Assembly (NCBI GenBank): GCA_030832905.1
Contig: JAURIG010000005.1
Span: forward strand, 1 to 46,067
Direction: 5' to 3'
Source: Bacteroidota bacterium
GTDB lineage: Bacteria; Bacteroidota; Bacteroidia; NS11-12g; UBA955
Length of the DNA stretch: 46,067 nucleotides
Position numbers and translations under genes: made by a program
In this document: in pieces, positions 19,618-30,694 of the stretch
How the letters are laid out: each line of letters starts with the position of its first letter
Position numbering within the stretch: the stretch's first letter is position 1
Notes under the pieces: generated by a model
What the model was told of the DNA's origin: nothing
Databases searched by the model: none
Seen by the model: the letters and a program-made list of their open reading frames with translations, nothing else

Positions 19618-21129
19618 TTAGTCTTGCTTTTCAGGGCGCATTTGAGGGAAGAACAACACTTCTTGAATGCTCACCTGATTGGTCATCATCATAGTTAATC
19701 TATCAATACCAACGCCCAATCCGGCTGTAGGCGGCATACCATACTCAAGTGCTCTTAAGAAATCTTCATCAAGTGGCATGGCTTCATCATCGCCTCTACC
19801 AGCTAATTTCAATTGTTCTTCAAAACGCTCTCTTTGATCAATTGGATCATTCAACTCTGTATAGGCATTGGCAATCTCTTTACCGTTCACAAACAATTCA
19901 AAACGTTCTACTAAACCAGGTTTAGATCTGTGTTTTTTAGTGAGTGGGCTCATCTCAATAGGATAATCCGTGATAAAGGTTGGTTGAATGCAATGTTTTT
20001 CACACTTTGCACCAAAAATTTCATCTATCAATTTGCCTTTGCCCATGCTGGCATCGGTTGGGATATTCAATTGTTTGCAAGTTGCTCTGAGTTGATCCTC
20101 GTCCATAGCAGAAACATCAATGCCGGTGTATTCTTTAATGGCATCAAACATGCTAATGCGCTTGTAAGGACGAGCAAAATTGATGGTGTTCTCTCCTACT
20201 TGAACCATGGTTGAACCATTGACATCATTGGCAACGTTTTCTATCATTAGCTCAGTATAATCCATCATCCAATGGTAGTCTTTGTAGGCAACATAGATTT
20301 CAAGACCTGTAAACTCAGGGTTATGGGTTCTATCTATGCCTTCATTTCTAAAGTTTTTTGCAAATTCATATACGCCATCAAAACCACCTACAATAAGGCG
20401 TTTCAAATACAATTCATTGGCAATTCTTAAGAACAATGGCATGTCTAAAGCATTGTGATGGGTCATAAACGGTCTTGCAGCAGCACCACCATGAATGGCT
20501 TGTAAAATTGGTGTTTCTACTTCAAGGTAACCGCTTGCATTAAAGGTATTGCGCAAGGATTGAACCACCTTGGTGCGCTTAATGAAAGTCTCTTTAACGT
20601 GGGTGTTCACAATTAAGTCAACATAACGCATTCTATATCTCAATTCAGGATCGCTGAAGGCATCAAACAACACACCATCTTTTTCTTTTACAATTGGTAG
20701 TGGGTTCAAGGATTTAGACAATAAAGTCAACGATTTAACCCTGATTGAAGTTTCGCCAGTTTTGGTCACGAACACTTCACCTTTAACACCAACAATATCG
20801 CCAATATCTAATAAATGCAATACCAATTCATCAAACAAAGTAGTATCGTCAGCTTGGCAAATATTATCGCGACCAACATACAACTGGATTCTGCCAACGT
20901 GGTCTTGAATTTTCATAAAGCAAACCTTGCCTTTAGGTTGCAAACTCATTATACGACCAGCAATACTCACTGATTGCAAGTTATTAGCATCTGCATCAAA
21001 GGTCTTGAGGATGGTCTCTGTATTGGTATTAATTTCAAACAATTCAGCAGGATATGGATCTATACCCAAGGCTTTAATTTGCTCCAGTTTGTGTCTTCTT
21101 TGTAATTGTAATTCGTTCAGTTCTGACAT
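19618..21129 (-). CDS. lysS: Lysyl-tRNA synthetase, class II
   Basis: [103 protein letters not shown]. Confidence 0.98.
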   Translation of the reverse strand: MSELNELQLQRRHKLEQIKALGIDPYPAELFEINTNTETILKTFDADANNLQSVSIAGRIMSLQPKGKVCFMKIQDHVGRIQLYVGRDNICQADDTTLFDELVLHLLDIGDIVGVKGEVFVTKTGETSIRVKSLTLLSKSLNPLPIVKEKDGVLFDAFSDPELRYRMRYVDLIVNTHVKETFIKRTKVVQSLRNTFNASGYLEVETPILQAIHGGAAARPFMTHHNALDMPLFLRIANELYLKRLIVGGFDGVYEFAKNFRNEGIDRTHNPEFTGLEIYVAYKDYHWMMDYTELMIENVANDVNGSTMVQVGENTINFARPYKRISMFDAIKEYTGIDVSAMDEDQLRATCKQLNIPTDASMGKGKLIDEIFGAKCEKHCIQPTFITDYPIEMSPLTKKHRSKPGLVERFELFVNGKEIANAYTELNDPIDQRERFEEQLKLAGRGDDEAMPLDEDFLRALEYGMPPTAGLGVGIDRLTMMMTNQVSIQEVLFFPQMRPEKQD

Positions 21130-21212
21130 GAATTTTTAGAAAATAAAACGCAAAAATACCTTAGAATAACCACTTTTCAATAGGATAGAAGCAACTAAAA
21201 GCATAAATTTTC

Positions 21213-21220
21213 TATCTTTG
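21213..21220 (+). promoter_or_regulatory. Putative -7 box TATCTTTG upstream of the T9SS type B protein gene
   Basis: TATCTTTG 22 nt upstream of the TTG start at 21243. Confidence 0.5.
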
Positions 21221-21242
21221 TATAGAGTGGAAACTTGCCCAA

Positions 21243-24200
21243 TTGAAAATACAGTCTACAAATATTAAGTGTCTGCTATTCTTCTGGTTAATGATAATTG
21301 GCCATACAACTCTTAGTGCTCAAGGCTTTTTAGAGAGTAAGGGCAGATTGCCAAAGGGCTATGCGTTTTCAAAACAAATGTCTGGCGCCACCATCTACCT
21401 CAATCCACAAGGCTATAGTTTATTATTGAGAGACAATGTCGCTTATGACAGTTTATGGGAACATTTTCACGCTCATAAAACCTTATTACATCCCTTCACC
21501 GTTAAGTACCACCGATTTGACATGCAATTCATTGGTGCTCAAACCAAAGCCATTGAGTCCTTACAAGCCAATGCTGCCTTACATCATTTCATTATCGGCA
21601 ATGATCCAAAACAATGGCATACCAATTTAAAAACCTATCAAACTTTAGTATATAAAAACCTTTATCCTCAAATTGATTGGGAATTAATTGAGATGGGCAA
21701 AGGCCTCAAACACAACTTTATTGTTAAACCAGGTGGTCAAACAAAAGCCATACAAATGCAATTTATTCATGCCAATGGCGTAGAGATTAAAAAGGGATTG
21801 CTCTTTGTAAATACCACTGTTGGCAATATGATTGAACAGGCGCCTATTGCCTTTCAAATCATCAACGATGATACCGTATTTGTAAAAGCAGAGTATCAAT
21901 TCATCAACTCAGAATCTACAGTGGTTGGCCTAAATATTGACAACTACAACCACGCCTATGAATTAATTATTGACCCGATTTTAGTGTTCTCAACCTACAG
22001 TGGTAGCCAAGGTGATAACTTCGGATTCACGGCTACTTATGATTCCAAATCGCATTTATATGCTGGTGGTATTGTAGATGGCGGAACAGGCGCAGATGGG
22101 GGACCATTTCCTGTAACCCCTGGAGCCTTCCAAACCACCTACGCCGGCGGAGTAGGTCAAGCGCCCGCTAATTTGCCTTGCGATATTGGCATTAACAAAT
22201 ATGACAGTGCAGGCAATACTTTGCTCTATAGCACTTATTTGGGTGGAAGCAGAGATGAATACCCTCATAGTTTAGTTGTAGACAATCAAGATAACCTCTT
22301 GATATTTGGCACCACTTATTCTAGAGATTTCCCCTATGATGCTAAAGCTTATGATACAACTTCCAATGGTGGTACAGATATTTTTATCAGTAAGTTGTCT
22401 GCAGATGGATCAAGCCTTTTAGCTGGTACTTATTTTGGGGGTTCTGCTAATGATGGCCTCAATACCAATACTCTCAGATACAATTATTCAGATGATTTTA
22501 GAGGCGATATTATTGTTGATAGATTCGACAATGTTTATGTGGCCTCAACAACCAATAGCACTAATTTTCCTGTCCGAAATGCCTTTCAAACAACAAGAGC
22601 ATCCTCACAAGATGGTTGTGTATTCAGTTTTAATGCTGGGCTTAATACTTTGAGATTCAGCAGTTTTTTTGGTGGCAATAAAGAAGATGCCTTGTACAGC
22701 ATCAGGTTGTACGATACCTTTTTGTACGTTGGTGGTGGAACCGCCAGTGGTGCTATGCCTTTTGCGGTTAACGGCAATAAAAACAACTTTGTGGGCGGTA
22801 GAGCAGATGGCATTGTGGCCAAATTGAGCCAGAATGGTAAGCTCATTGCCAGCTCTTATTTTGGGACTGATCAATACGATCAAATTTATTTTTTAGACAT
22901 CGATGCCAATGGGCAAATTTATGCCGCTGGTCAAACAGAAGGCAATATCAGTAGAACCCCTGGCACCTATGGCAAAGACAATACTTCTCAATTTATAGTT
23001 CGCTACGATCCTAGTTTATATGTGATCAATTTAGCAACAACATTTGGCAACAGAACCAATGATCCTGAAATAGCGCCCTCAGCTTTTTTGGTTGATAATT
23101 GCGACAATATTTACTTCTCTGGTTGGGGTAGCCCTATCAATTACAATGGCTTGCACAGTTTAACCACCGCTAATTTACAAGTCAGTAGCAATGCCATTCA
23201 AGCCACTACAGATAATCAAGATTTTTATTTATTGGTGTTGAACAAAAACGCCAGTCAATTGCTGTATGCAACTTATTTTGGTGGCAATCAAACAGAAGAC
23301 CATGTTGATGGAGGCACTTCTCGATTTGATAAACGCGGTGTGGTATATCAATCCGTATGTTCGAGTTGCCCAGAACCAAATCAACATTACGATGATTTTC
23401 CAGTGACCAACAATGCGCCCTTTAAGACCAATTTAAGTCCGCGTTGTAGCAATGCCTCCTTTAAGATTGATTTTCAAATTACATTTGAAGTGAATGCACT
23501 TTTTACTGCTACTCCCAATACTGGCTGTGAAGATTTGGATGTTCAATTCAACAATAAAAGTTTGAAAGCAAGACACTACTATTGGGACTTTGGCGATGGT
23601 TCAAAAATAGACACCACCAGAAACCCAAAACATTTGTATACCCAACCCGGCACTTACAAAGTAAAATTGACTTGTATTGATTCCTTTTCATGTAATATTA
23701 TGGCGGCTGATTCTACCATTATCACTGTTAAAGCCATGCCGAAAGCAGATTTTGAATTGAGCACCAAAGAATGCAGCAACGAATACAGTTTTACCAATAA
23801 GTCTACTGATTACATTAAACCCGTTTGGGATTTTGGAGACAGCAGTCAATTAGACAGTTCTACCAATCCAAAACACACATTTAAAAAGGATGGCTTATTC
23901 AAAGTTTTGTTGAGCGTTGAACACCCAAGCAGTGGTTGTATAGATACCCAAACCATGCCTTTGCCAGTATTTTTAAATCCTGTAAGTACCATAAAAATCC
24001 CCAATGTATTTACGCCAAATACAGACCAAATCAATGATTGTTACAGCATAGGTGGTATTAATCCCAATTGTGATGAAGCAGAAATTTGGATATACAATCG
24101 TTGGGGTATTTTAGTCTTTAACGGCTACTTACCATTGAATTGTTGGAATGGTGGCTACAACAATGAAAACAAGCCACTGTCAGATGGCACTTATTACTAC

Positions 24201-24278
24201 ATCCTTACCTTAAAAAGTAAAAATCCTCAGGTACATTACGACACCAAATACGAGGGGGTTATTCGTGTAATCCGTTGA
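21243..24278 (+). CDS. Large secreted protein with SBBP-like beta-propeller repeats, PKD domains and gliding-motility-type (T9SS type B / CHU_C) C-terminal domain
   Basis: Repeats of the form 'TYLGGSRDEYPHSLVVDNQDNLLIFGTTYSRDFP'; PKD 'YYWDFGDGSKIDTTRNPKHLYTQPGTYKVKLTC' and 'PVWDFGDSSQLDSSTNPKHTF'; C-term 'IKIPNVFTPNTDQINDCYSIGG...EIWIYNRWGILVFN...WNGGYNNENKPLSDGTYYYILTL'. Confidence 0.92.
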   Translation: MKIQSTNIKCLLFFWLMIIGHTTLSAQGFLESKGRLPKGYAFSKQMSGATIYLNPQGYSLLLRDNVAYDSLWEHFHAHKTLLHPFTVKYHRFDMQFIGAQTKAIESLQANAALHHFIIGNDPKQWHTNLKTYQTLVYKNLYPQIDWELIEMGKGLKHNFIVKPGGQTKAIQMQFIHANGVEIKKGLLFVNTTVGNMIEQAPIAFQIINDDTVFVKAEYQFINSESTVVGLNIDNYNHAYELIIDPILVFSTYSGSQGDNFGFTATYDSKSHLYAGGIVDGGTGADGGPFPVTPGAFQTTYAGGVGQAPANLPCDIGINKYDSAGNTLLYSTYLGGSRDEYPHSLVVDNQDNLLIFGTTYSRDFPYDAKAYDTTSNGGTDIFISKLSADGSSLLAGTYFGGSANDGLNTNTLRYNYSDDFRGDIIVDRFDNVYVASTTNSTNFPVRNAFQTTRASSQDGCVFSFNAGLNTLRFSSFFGGNKEDALYSIRLYDTFLYVGGGTASGAMPFAVNGNKNNFVGGRADGIVAKLSQNGKLIASSYFGTDQYDQIYFLDIDANGQIYAAGQTEGNISRTPGTYGKDNTSQFIVRYDPSLYVINLATTFGNRTNDPEIAPSAFLVDNCDNIYFSGWGSPINYNGLHSLTTANLQVSSNAIQATTDNQDFYLLVLNKNASQLLYATYFGGNQTEDHVDGGTSRFDKRGVVYQSVCSSCPEPNQHYDDFPVTNNAPFKTNLSPRCSNASFKIDFQITFEVNALFTATPNTGCEDLDVQFNNKSLKARHYYWDFGDGSKIDTTRNPKHLYTQPGTYKVKLTCIDSFSCNIMAADSTIITVKAMPKADFELSTKECSNEYSFTNKSTDYIKPVWDFGDSSQLDSSTNPKHTFKKDGLFKVLLSVEHPSSGCIDTQTMPLPVFLNPVSTIKIPNVFTPNTDQINDCYSIGGINPNCDEAEIWIYNRWGILVFNGYLPLNCWNGGYNNENKPLSDGTYYYILTLKSKNPQVHYDTKYEGVIRVIR

Positions 24279-24280
24279 GT

Positions 24281-26980
24281 CTATTGGTCAAACCAATTGC
24301 GTTTTTTATCAACCTTTAAACTTTGTAACATACTGCTGTTGACCTTGAGCGAAAAGGTAAAACTCTTTCTTATACCATCAGGTATCCATGAGAAGTTAAG
24401 GGCCCAGCAGTGTAACAAACGACTGATATCAAATTGGGTATATGCAATTTTCTTTTGGTAAAAATCATAGCCCGAGCTACAGCCAATTTTCCATTTAGGC
24501 GTAAGGTTAAAGTCACCGCTGAGGGTAAATGTTTGAGCATAAATGGTTTTATAATTGGCTCGGGTGTATTGCAATGAATAATTGGCATTCACACTCCAAG
24601 GCGAATTAAAATCAACATAAGCAAATGGGTTAGATATCATTTGCATGAACTCGCGTTTATCGGCATCGTTTTTAATTTTGCCTGTGGTATCCATTGATTT
24701 TTTCTTCTTGAACATGTCTGCCCTCAGACCAGTATTCATTTGAATACCGGCATTGGTCCAAGTGCCGATGCGCTTATTGCTGTTCCAAAGCAACTCATCA
24801 TAGTATACCTCTCTGCCATTCACAATGCGTTTGTCATAGGGGTTTAAAGTGGCGTTGGCGTTGATGTTGATTTGATTGAATAACTTGGTAAATGCAGCCA
24901 CTGAAATTTTAGAAAGTTTTTGAGAATCCGCTAAAAAATTATAACTGCCATTGATGGCAAAATTTTCGATCCAGGTCACATTTTGGTATTTGCGAGCAGT
25001 GTCTTTGCCTTTTAATACTTTGGCTTGCAACTTATTGATGATAGAGAAGTTCATTCGACCCTCTGCACCCGCCAAAGGACTGCCTTTAATGGCTTGCTCA
25101 TAAATGGAATAGCGCGCTGTTGCGCCTGTAGTATCTTTTTGTACAGTTCTATAGTAGCCAAATTTATCTGATGAATAATCAGGTCTGTAACCAAAACTCA
25201 CCTGTGGAGTGATATTGTGTCTGATGGCTTTTATCTTTCCACCATTGAACAAAAATGTTCCAAAAACTTGGGTGGCAACGGTTACGGAGGCGCTATAATC
25301 AGAGGCTCTATTGAACTGGTTGTTGTAAATGGTATCAACTTTTTTCAATTGTTGATTCCACTGTTTCTCGATGGTGTTGAAATACCAATACTCTTTATAA
25401 GCCACCGTTGGAGTTAAAGAAAAATGTTGCTTTAAAAATTTATAGGACCCTAAAGTAATTGGAATAGAATGGACTATGCCTTGTTTAAAGCCTTCATTCG
25501 GTTTTAAGGTAATAGGCGATTGAACTGAGAAGCCAGGTATAAATTTTTCGAATGGTTTACCTGAAAAAAAGACACTGTCTTTGGTATCAATTCTATTCTC
25601 CATTTCTAAAATATAACTCACACCAAAATCTTTATACCATTTGTATTTGCCTGTGGCATCCGGTTGAGAGAATGGGGTTATCCTTTGCATGCTCACAGTC
25701 AGATTAGGTAGCGTCATTGAGAAATTATGGGTGCTGGTATTTTGTCTGTGCAAAGCACTCATACGCAAATCCAAACGATTTTGAATCAATGTTTTGGAAA
25801 ACGTCACTGAAGACCCAAACTCATTGCTCACGATAGCGGATGGATTCAATGAATTCAATCTAGCTGCATTGTTTTTTTGAATATCAACATTAGACGAAAA
25901 GTTAGAACCCGGATGTTTTTTAGGGTCTTGCGTATGACGCCAAACCACTCTAAAGGTCTTGGTAATGTTTTGTTTGTAGTTGAGGTCTTCTTTTTCACCA
26001 TTCAGGTATTTGGCAAATTCTAAATTGAAGTTACCGTTGTAGTTGTAGCGTTTAACATACCGCGTGTTGGAAGCTAGTCTCCAGCTGCCTCTGAAATATG
26101 CATCGCCAGTTATGCTTTGATCGATGTAATCACTAATGGCAAAATGATAGCCCATGTTGCGCAAATAAGGCCCGTAAAAACCGCTGGTACCATACTCAAA
26201 AGGGATTAAACCAGACGATTGTCCTTTTTTCGTTGGAAACATACCAAACGGCAAATACAAAGGTGTTGGAATACCCTCTATGACTAAATTTGAAGGGCCA
26301 AAAATGATTTTCTTTTCTGGGACGATTTTTAAATTGCGTGACTGTAAATAAAAATGTGGGTGGGTCTTATCGTTACAAGTGGTGTACTTGCCAAGATCAC
26401 TGTAAATGCTTTTATCATCGTCCCTCAATACCTTGTTGCACAATATGTAACCCTCGCCTTCTTTCATAGCTATACCATAGGTTCTACCGCGCTTGGTTTC
26501 AAAATTATAAATCATGGTATCTGCCTCGGTTTGCCTTTCACCATCATTAAAGAATGGTCTATCTACATAAGCCCCAGAACTATCGTTTAGTCTGCCCTTG
26601 GCATATAACTGTTTGGTCTGAAAGTCTAAAACAATAATAGCTGCTTTAACTTCCATGCCTTCATACTTCACAATTGCCTTACCCCATAAAAAGGCTTTGC
26701 GATTACCAACATCGAATAAACAAGAGTCATCAGCATGGTATTCTATGATTTGATCTAAGGCATCTTTAGACATTCTAAAAGTATCTAAATTAGTTGAAAG
26801 CTTAGTAGAATCAAGGGTTTTTGCTGATACCGAAGGGGTGTACAAAATGCAGCACGAAATTTGTATTATCCACAGAAAGCGACGGAGATGTTTCGTTTTG
26901 AACAATGGATTTAACAAGATAAAAGCTCGAATTTTGCACAAAACTAATTTAAAAAACCCAAGCATAAAAAATAATTCCAT
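24281..26980 (-). CDS. lptD: LptD-like LPS-assembly outer-membrane protein (N-terminal start uncertain)
   Basis: OstA-like N-terminal region (VKYEGMEVKAAIIVLDFQTKQLYAKG), FGPSNLVIEGIPTPLYLPFGMFPTKKGQSSGLIPFEYG, long barrel. The first ~110 aa of the 27322-start ORF are antisense to the amidase gene and not credible. Confidence 0.85.
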   Translation of the reverse strand: MELFFMLGFFKLVLCKIRAFILLNPLFKTKHLRRFLWIIQISCCILYTPSVSAKTLDSTKLSTNLDTFRMSKDALDQIIEYHADDSCLFDVGNRKAFLWGKAIVKYEGMEVKAAIIVLDFQTKQLYAKGRLNDSSGAYVDRPFFNDGERQTEADTMIYNFETKRGRTYGIAMKEGEGYILCNKVLRDDDKSIYSDLGKYTTCNDKTHPHFYLQSRNLKIVPEKKIIFGPSNLVIEGIPTPLYLPFGMFPTKKGQSSGLIPFEYGTSGFYGPYLRNMGYHFAISDYIDQSITGDAYFRGSWRLASNTRYVKRYNYNGNFNLEFAKYLNGEKEDLNYKQNITKTFRVVWRHTQDPKKHPGSNFSSNVDIQKNNAARLNSLNPSAIVSNEFGSSVTFSKTLIQNRLDLRMSALHRQNTSTHNFSMTLPNLTVSMQRITPFSQPDATGKYKWYKDFGVSYILEMENRIDTKDSVFFSGKPFEKFIPGFSVQSPITLKPNEGFKQGIVHSIPITLGSYKFLKQHFSLTPTVAYKEYWYFNTIEKQWNQQLKKVDTIYNNQFNRASDYSASVTVATQVFGTFLFNGGKIKAIRHNITPQVSFGYRPDYSSDKFGYYRTVQKDTTGATARYSIYEQAIKGSPLAGAEGRMNFSIINKLQAKVLKGKDTARKYQNVTWIENFAINGSYNFLADSQKLSKISVAAFTKLFNQININANATLNPYDKRIVNGREVYYDELLWNSNKRIGTWTNAGIQMNTGLRADMFKKKKSMDTTGKIKNDADKREFMQMISNPFAYVDFNSPWSVNANYSLQYTRANYKTIYAQTFTLSGDFNLTPKWKIGCSSGYDFYQKKIAYTQFDISRLLHCWALNFSWIPDGIRKSFTFSLKVNSSMLQSLKVDKKRNWFDQ

Positions 26981-27761
26981 GAAGGCCCGGAACCTGTTTG
27001 CATTTTTAGGCTCAGTTTTAATACTGTGTGCGTCATTTAACAACGAGGCAGAGAAAACCAATCCCTTCGATGTAATAGTAATTGATGCCGGCCATGGTGG
27101 CCACGACCCAGGGTGTAATGGTGGTAATAGTCGAGAAAAAGAAGTCACCCTTTCCATAGCCTTAAAGCTAGGAAAACTCATTGAAGACAGTTTGAAAAAT
27201 GTGAAGGTGATATACACCCGTAAAACCGACAAATTCATTGAATTGAGCGAACGAAGTAACATTGCAAACAAAAATGGTGCCGACCTTTTTATCAGTATAC
27301 ATTGCAATGCCAATGACAACAAAGAAGCCTGTGGTACTGAAACCTATTTGATGGGTTTACATAAGTCTGAAGGCAATTTGGCGGTATCTAAACGCGAAAA
27401 CAATGTTATTCTACTTGAAAAGGATTACAAAACCAATAAGGCCTACGAAGGCTTCGACCCAAATTCACCGGCGGGCCATATTATTTTCTCTTTGATGCAA
27501 AATGCCTATAGAGCTCAAAGTATAAAATTTGCAGGCTTTGTAGAATCAGAGTTTAAGCAAAAAAGCAGTCTTAAAAGCCGTGGGGTAAAAGAGGCAGGAT
27601 TCTTAGTTCTGTGGCGTTCAACTATGCCTGGTGTACTTATCGAAACAGGATTCTTAACCAGTGAATCCGATCGCAAAACTTTAGCCAATGACAGTGGTCA
27701 AGTGGTAATGTCTAAAGCCATATTTGAAGCAGTTAAAAAATATAAAACTGCAGTAAAATAA
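26979..27761 (+). CDS. N-acetylmuramoyl-L-alanine amidase (Amidase_3)
   Basis: IVIDAGHGGHDPGCNG, REKEVTLSIALKLG, DLFISIHCNAN, VLIETGFLTSESDRKTL; start at ATG 26979 (MKARNLFAFLGSVLILCASF). Confidence 0.93.
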   Translation: MKARNLFAFLGSVLILCASFNNEAEKTNPFDVIVIDAGHGGHDPGCNGGNSREKEVTLSIALKLGKLIEDSLKNVKVIYTRKTDKFIELSERSNIANKNGADLFISIHCNANDNKEACGTETYLMGLHKSEGNLAVSKRENNVILLEKDYKTNKAYEGFDPNSPAGHIIFSLMQNAYRAQSIKFAGFVESEFKQKSSLKSRGVKEAGFLVLWRSTMPGVLIETGFLTSESDRKTLANDSGQVVMSKAIFEAVKKYKTAVK

Positions 27762-27762
27762 T

Positions 27763-30444
27763 CTACAACAACACTGGTCTTAACCATTTCTCTGCTGTGT
27801 CAAGTTCTATGCCTTTTCTGTTAGCATACGCTTGCAACTGATCCTTACCGATTTTGCCTATACCAAAATACCTGGCCTCAGAATGTGCAAAATAAAAGCC
27901 TGATACAGATGCGGTAGGATACATAGCCAAAGACTCCGTAAGTTCAACACCAATCGTTGGAGTGGTTTGTAAAAGCTTGAAAATAGTGGTTTTTTGAGTA
28001 TGATCAGGACATGCAGGATAGCCTGGAGCTGGTCTTATACCCTGGTATTTTTCTATGATCAAGTCTTCTTTATCGAGGACTTCATTGCTAGCATAAGCCC
28101 ATTGTTCTTTGCGCACATGTTCATGTAAATACTCTGCAAAAGCCTCAGCCAGTCTATCGGCAAGCGCTTTTAACATAATAGAGCTGTAGTCGTCATGCTG
28201 TGCTTCAAATCGTTTGATGTGTTCCTCAATGCCAATACCAGCAGTTACGGTAAAACACCCAATGTAATCTTGTTGTTGATTGTCTTTTGGAGCTATATAA
28301 TCTGCTAATGACAAATGCTTTACACCACCGGCCATTTGACGTTGTTGTCTGAGGCAATAAATCGTGTCTAAGTGATTTCCAGACTGATCAAGCACGTGGA
28401 TGTCTTCACCGTCTGAATAGGCTTTAAAAATGCCATACACCGCCTTAGCTGTTAACCATTGTTTGGCAATAACCTCGTCTAACATGGCTTGAGCATCGTT
28501 GAATAATTTCTGCGCTTCTTGACCCACCACTTCATCTTTTAGAATATTAGGGTACTTGCCTGCCAGTTCCCAAGTTTGAAAGAAAGGGGTCCAATCGATG
28601 TATTGTCTTAAAACGGAAAGGTCTTGTTGCTCAATGGTAAATACACCCTTATGCTTTGGTTCAACAATGGATTGCCAATTCAATAAACTGCGGTTGCTTA
28701 ATGCAGTTTGGTAATCAATCAATTGTTTTTCGCTTTGTTTATTGGCATGATCTATAGCCAATTTTTCGTATTGTGATCGAATACTTTGAGCATAGCTTGA
28801 CTTGGTGTCAGGGCTCAATAGTTGAGATACCACTGGAACCGACTTAGAAGCATCTAAAACGTGGACAGTTGCTCCGCTGTATTGAGGCGCTACCTTAACG
28901 GCAGCATGAATTTTACTGGTTGTTGCGCCACCAATCAATAAAGGTATTTTAAACCCTCTTTTTTCCATTTGTTGGGCCACATACACCATCTCATCTAAAC
29001 TTGGTGTAATCAATCCGCTTAACCCTATAACATCTACTTCTAAGGCTTGTGCTTTATCGAGTATGGTTTCACAAGGTACCATGACCCCTAAATCAATGAT
29101 TTCATAATTGTTACAGGCCAATACCACTCCAACAATGTTTTTGCCGATATCGTGCACATCGCCTTTAACTGTGGCCAAAAGGACTTTTCCAGGACCTCTT
29201 TTATTGGTCTCTTCAGTTTGATTTAGTTTCTCTGCTTGTAAATAGGGTTCTAAATACGCAACCGCTTTTTTCATCACCCTTGCACTCTTTACCACTTGCG
29301 GTAAAAACATTTTTCCGGCGCCAAATAAATCCCCCACGACATTCATACCACTCATCAAAGGGCCTTCAATAACCAATAATGGCTTCTTTAATAATTGATA
29401 AGCTTCTTCTGTGTCTTGATCAATAAACTCTGTAATACCATGCACCAAAGCATGTTTTAACCTATCTTCTATAGGCAATTGTCGCCATGATAAATCAACG
29501 GTACTGGTTTTGGCTACAGCCTTAACAGTTTCTGCAAATTCTAATAACCGATCGGTTGCATCTGGTCTTCTGTTGAGTAAAACATCTTCCACGCGCTCCA
29601 ATAAATCTTTAGGAATATTGTCATATACCATCAGCATACCAGCATTCACAATGCCCATATCCATGCCAGCTTTAATGGCATGGTACAAAAAAGCAGAATG
29701 CATGGCTTCTCTTACCACATCATTGCCTCTGAATGAAAAGGAAATATTACTGACACCACCACTCACTTTGGCCAAAGGCAAATGCGCTTTGATCCAAGCA
29801 CAAGCATTAATAAAATCAACTGCGTAATTGTTGTGTTCCTCTATACCAGTAGCAACGGTTAAAATATTGGGATCAAAAATGATGTCTTGAGGCGAAAAAT
29901 GAACCTGTTCTGTTAAAATTTTATACGCCCTTTCACAGATCTCTATCCTTCTTTGAAAATTATCAGCTTGACCTGTTTCATCAAAAGCCATCACTACAGT
30001 TGCAGCGCCATAACGTTTGATCAATTTGGCTTGTTGTATAAACTCTTGTTCACCGTTTTTTAAACTGATGGAGTTAACAATGCCTTTGCCTTGTAAACAC
30101 TGCAAACCGGCTTCAATGATTTCCCATTTTGAAGAATCTATCATTACGGGAACCCTTGAAATATCTGGCTCTGAAGCAATTAAATTTAAAAACTTGACCA
30201 TGGCGGCTTTGCCATCAAGCATGCCCTCATCCATGTTCACGTCAATAATTTGAGCGCCATTTTCAACCTGTTGACGGGCAATGCTCAAGGCTTCATCATA
30301 TTGATCTTGTAGAATCAATTTGGCAAACTTGCGGCTACCAGTCACATTGGTTCTTTCGCCGATGTTAATGAAATTGGTGTGCTCGGTTTGGGTCAAAGCC
30401 TCTAAACCACTCAATCTTAAATATGGAAATATGTGTCTACTCAT
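27763..30444 (-). CDS. metH: Methionine synthase, pterin-binding / B12-binding / activation domains only (no homocysteine-binding domain)
   Basis: [62 protein letters not shown], activation-domain [20 protein letters not shown] opens at TTG 30456; ATG 30444 is likelier. Confidence 0.95.
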   Translation of the reverse strand: MSRHIFPYLRLSGLEALTQTEHTNFINIGERTNVTGSRKFAKLILQDQYDEALSIARQQVENGAQIIDVNMDEGMLDGKAAMVKFLNLIASEPDISRVPVMIDSSKWEIIEAGLQCLQGKGIVNSISLKNGEQEFIQQAKLIKRYGAATVVMAFDETGQADNFQRRIEICERAYKILTEQVHFSPQDIIFDPNILTVATGIEEHNNYAVDFINACAWIKAHLPLAKVSGGVSNISFSFRGNDVVREAMHSAFLYHAIKAGMDMGIVNAGMLMVYDNIPKDLLERVEDVLLNRRPDATDRLLEFAETVKAVAKTSTVDLSWRQLPIEDRLKHALVHGITEFIDQDTEEAYQLLKKPLLVIEGPLMSGMNVVGDLFGAGKMFLPQVVKSARVMKKAVAYLEPYLQAEKLNQTEETNKRGPGKVLLATVKGDVHDIGKNIVGVVLACNNYEIIDLGVMVPCETILDKAQALEVDVIGLSGLITPSLDEMVYVAQQMEKRGFKIPLLIGGATTSKIHAAVKVAPQYSGATVHVLDASKSVPVVSQLLSPDTKSSYAQSIRSQYEKLAIDHANKQSEKQLIDYQTALSNRSLLNWQSIVEPKHKGVFTIEQQDLSVLRQYIDWTPFFQTWELAGKYPNILKDEVVGQEAQKLFNDAQAMLDEVIAKQWLTAKAVYGIFKAYSDGEDIHVLDQSGNHLDTIYCLRQQRQMAGGVKHLSLADYIAPKDNQQQDYIGCFTVTAGIGIEEHIKRFEAQHDDYSSIMLKALADRLAEAFAEYLHEHVRKEQWAYASNEVLDKEDLIIEKYQGIRPAPGYPACPDHTQKTTIFKLLQTTPTIGVELTESLAMYPTASVSGFYFAHSEARYFGIGKIGKDQLQAYANRKGIELDTAEKWLRPVLL

Positions 30445-30493
30445 GTCTATGCGCAAGCATCAAAAACAGACAAATGAGACATCTGTGAGATTC

Positions 30494-30591
30494 ATTATCT
30501 GTCCCCAATTGGGGCCGGATGTAGCACCTTTACCATGCAGGTAGGTTGCCAAGACATCGCAGGACCTATTCCCTCCGTCTTTCTTGATAAT
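30494..30591 (-). ncRNA. SAM-I (S-box) riboswitch upstream of metH
   Basis: Minus strand ATTATCAAGAAAGACGGAGGGAATAGGTCCTGCGATGTCTTGGCAACCTACCTGCATGGTAAAGGTGCTACATCCGGCCCCAATTGGGGACAGATAAT: P1 ATTATC/GATAAT, P2 AGAC/GTCT, P3 ACC-TGCAT-GGT, P4 CCCC-AATT-GGGG, conserved GGAGGGA, TTGGCAACC and AAGGTGCTA. Confidence 0.92.
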
Positions 30592-30598
30592 TGCAGTG

Positions 30599-30606
30599 CA
30601 AAGATA
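30599..30606 (-). promoter_or_regulatory. Putative -7 box TATCTTTG for the riboswitch/metH transcript
   Basis: Minus-strand TATCTTTG 7 nt upstream of the riboswitch P1 stem. Confidence 0.6.
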
Positions 30607-30694
30607 CATTTTATTCCTTCATTTTATCTGCTAAGATTGAAAACTTTTTACTGATTTTACTGTTGTTTAGAGAGGTTTTGCGACACAAAAAAAT

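Noticed and set aside
22056-22883. Overlapping minus-strand ORFs inside the SBBP/PKD gene
   Set aside because: Antisense shadow ORFs in a repetitive coding gene, with no independent support.
22000-23300. Recurring 'YLGGS/TYFGGN' blocks, considered as DNA tandem repeats
   Set aside because: Divergent protein-level SBBP repeats; no near-identical DNA repeat suggesting recombination or phase variation.
26980-27322. N-terminal ~110 aa extension of the lptD-like ORF (start 27322)
   Set aside because: Antisense to the well-supported amidase gene, low-complexity translation, and a better signal peptide lies downstream.
30320-30544. Plus ORF of 74 aa spanning the riboswitch
   Set aside because: Antisense to the metH start and SAM-I riboswitch.
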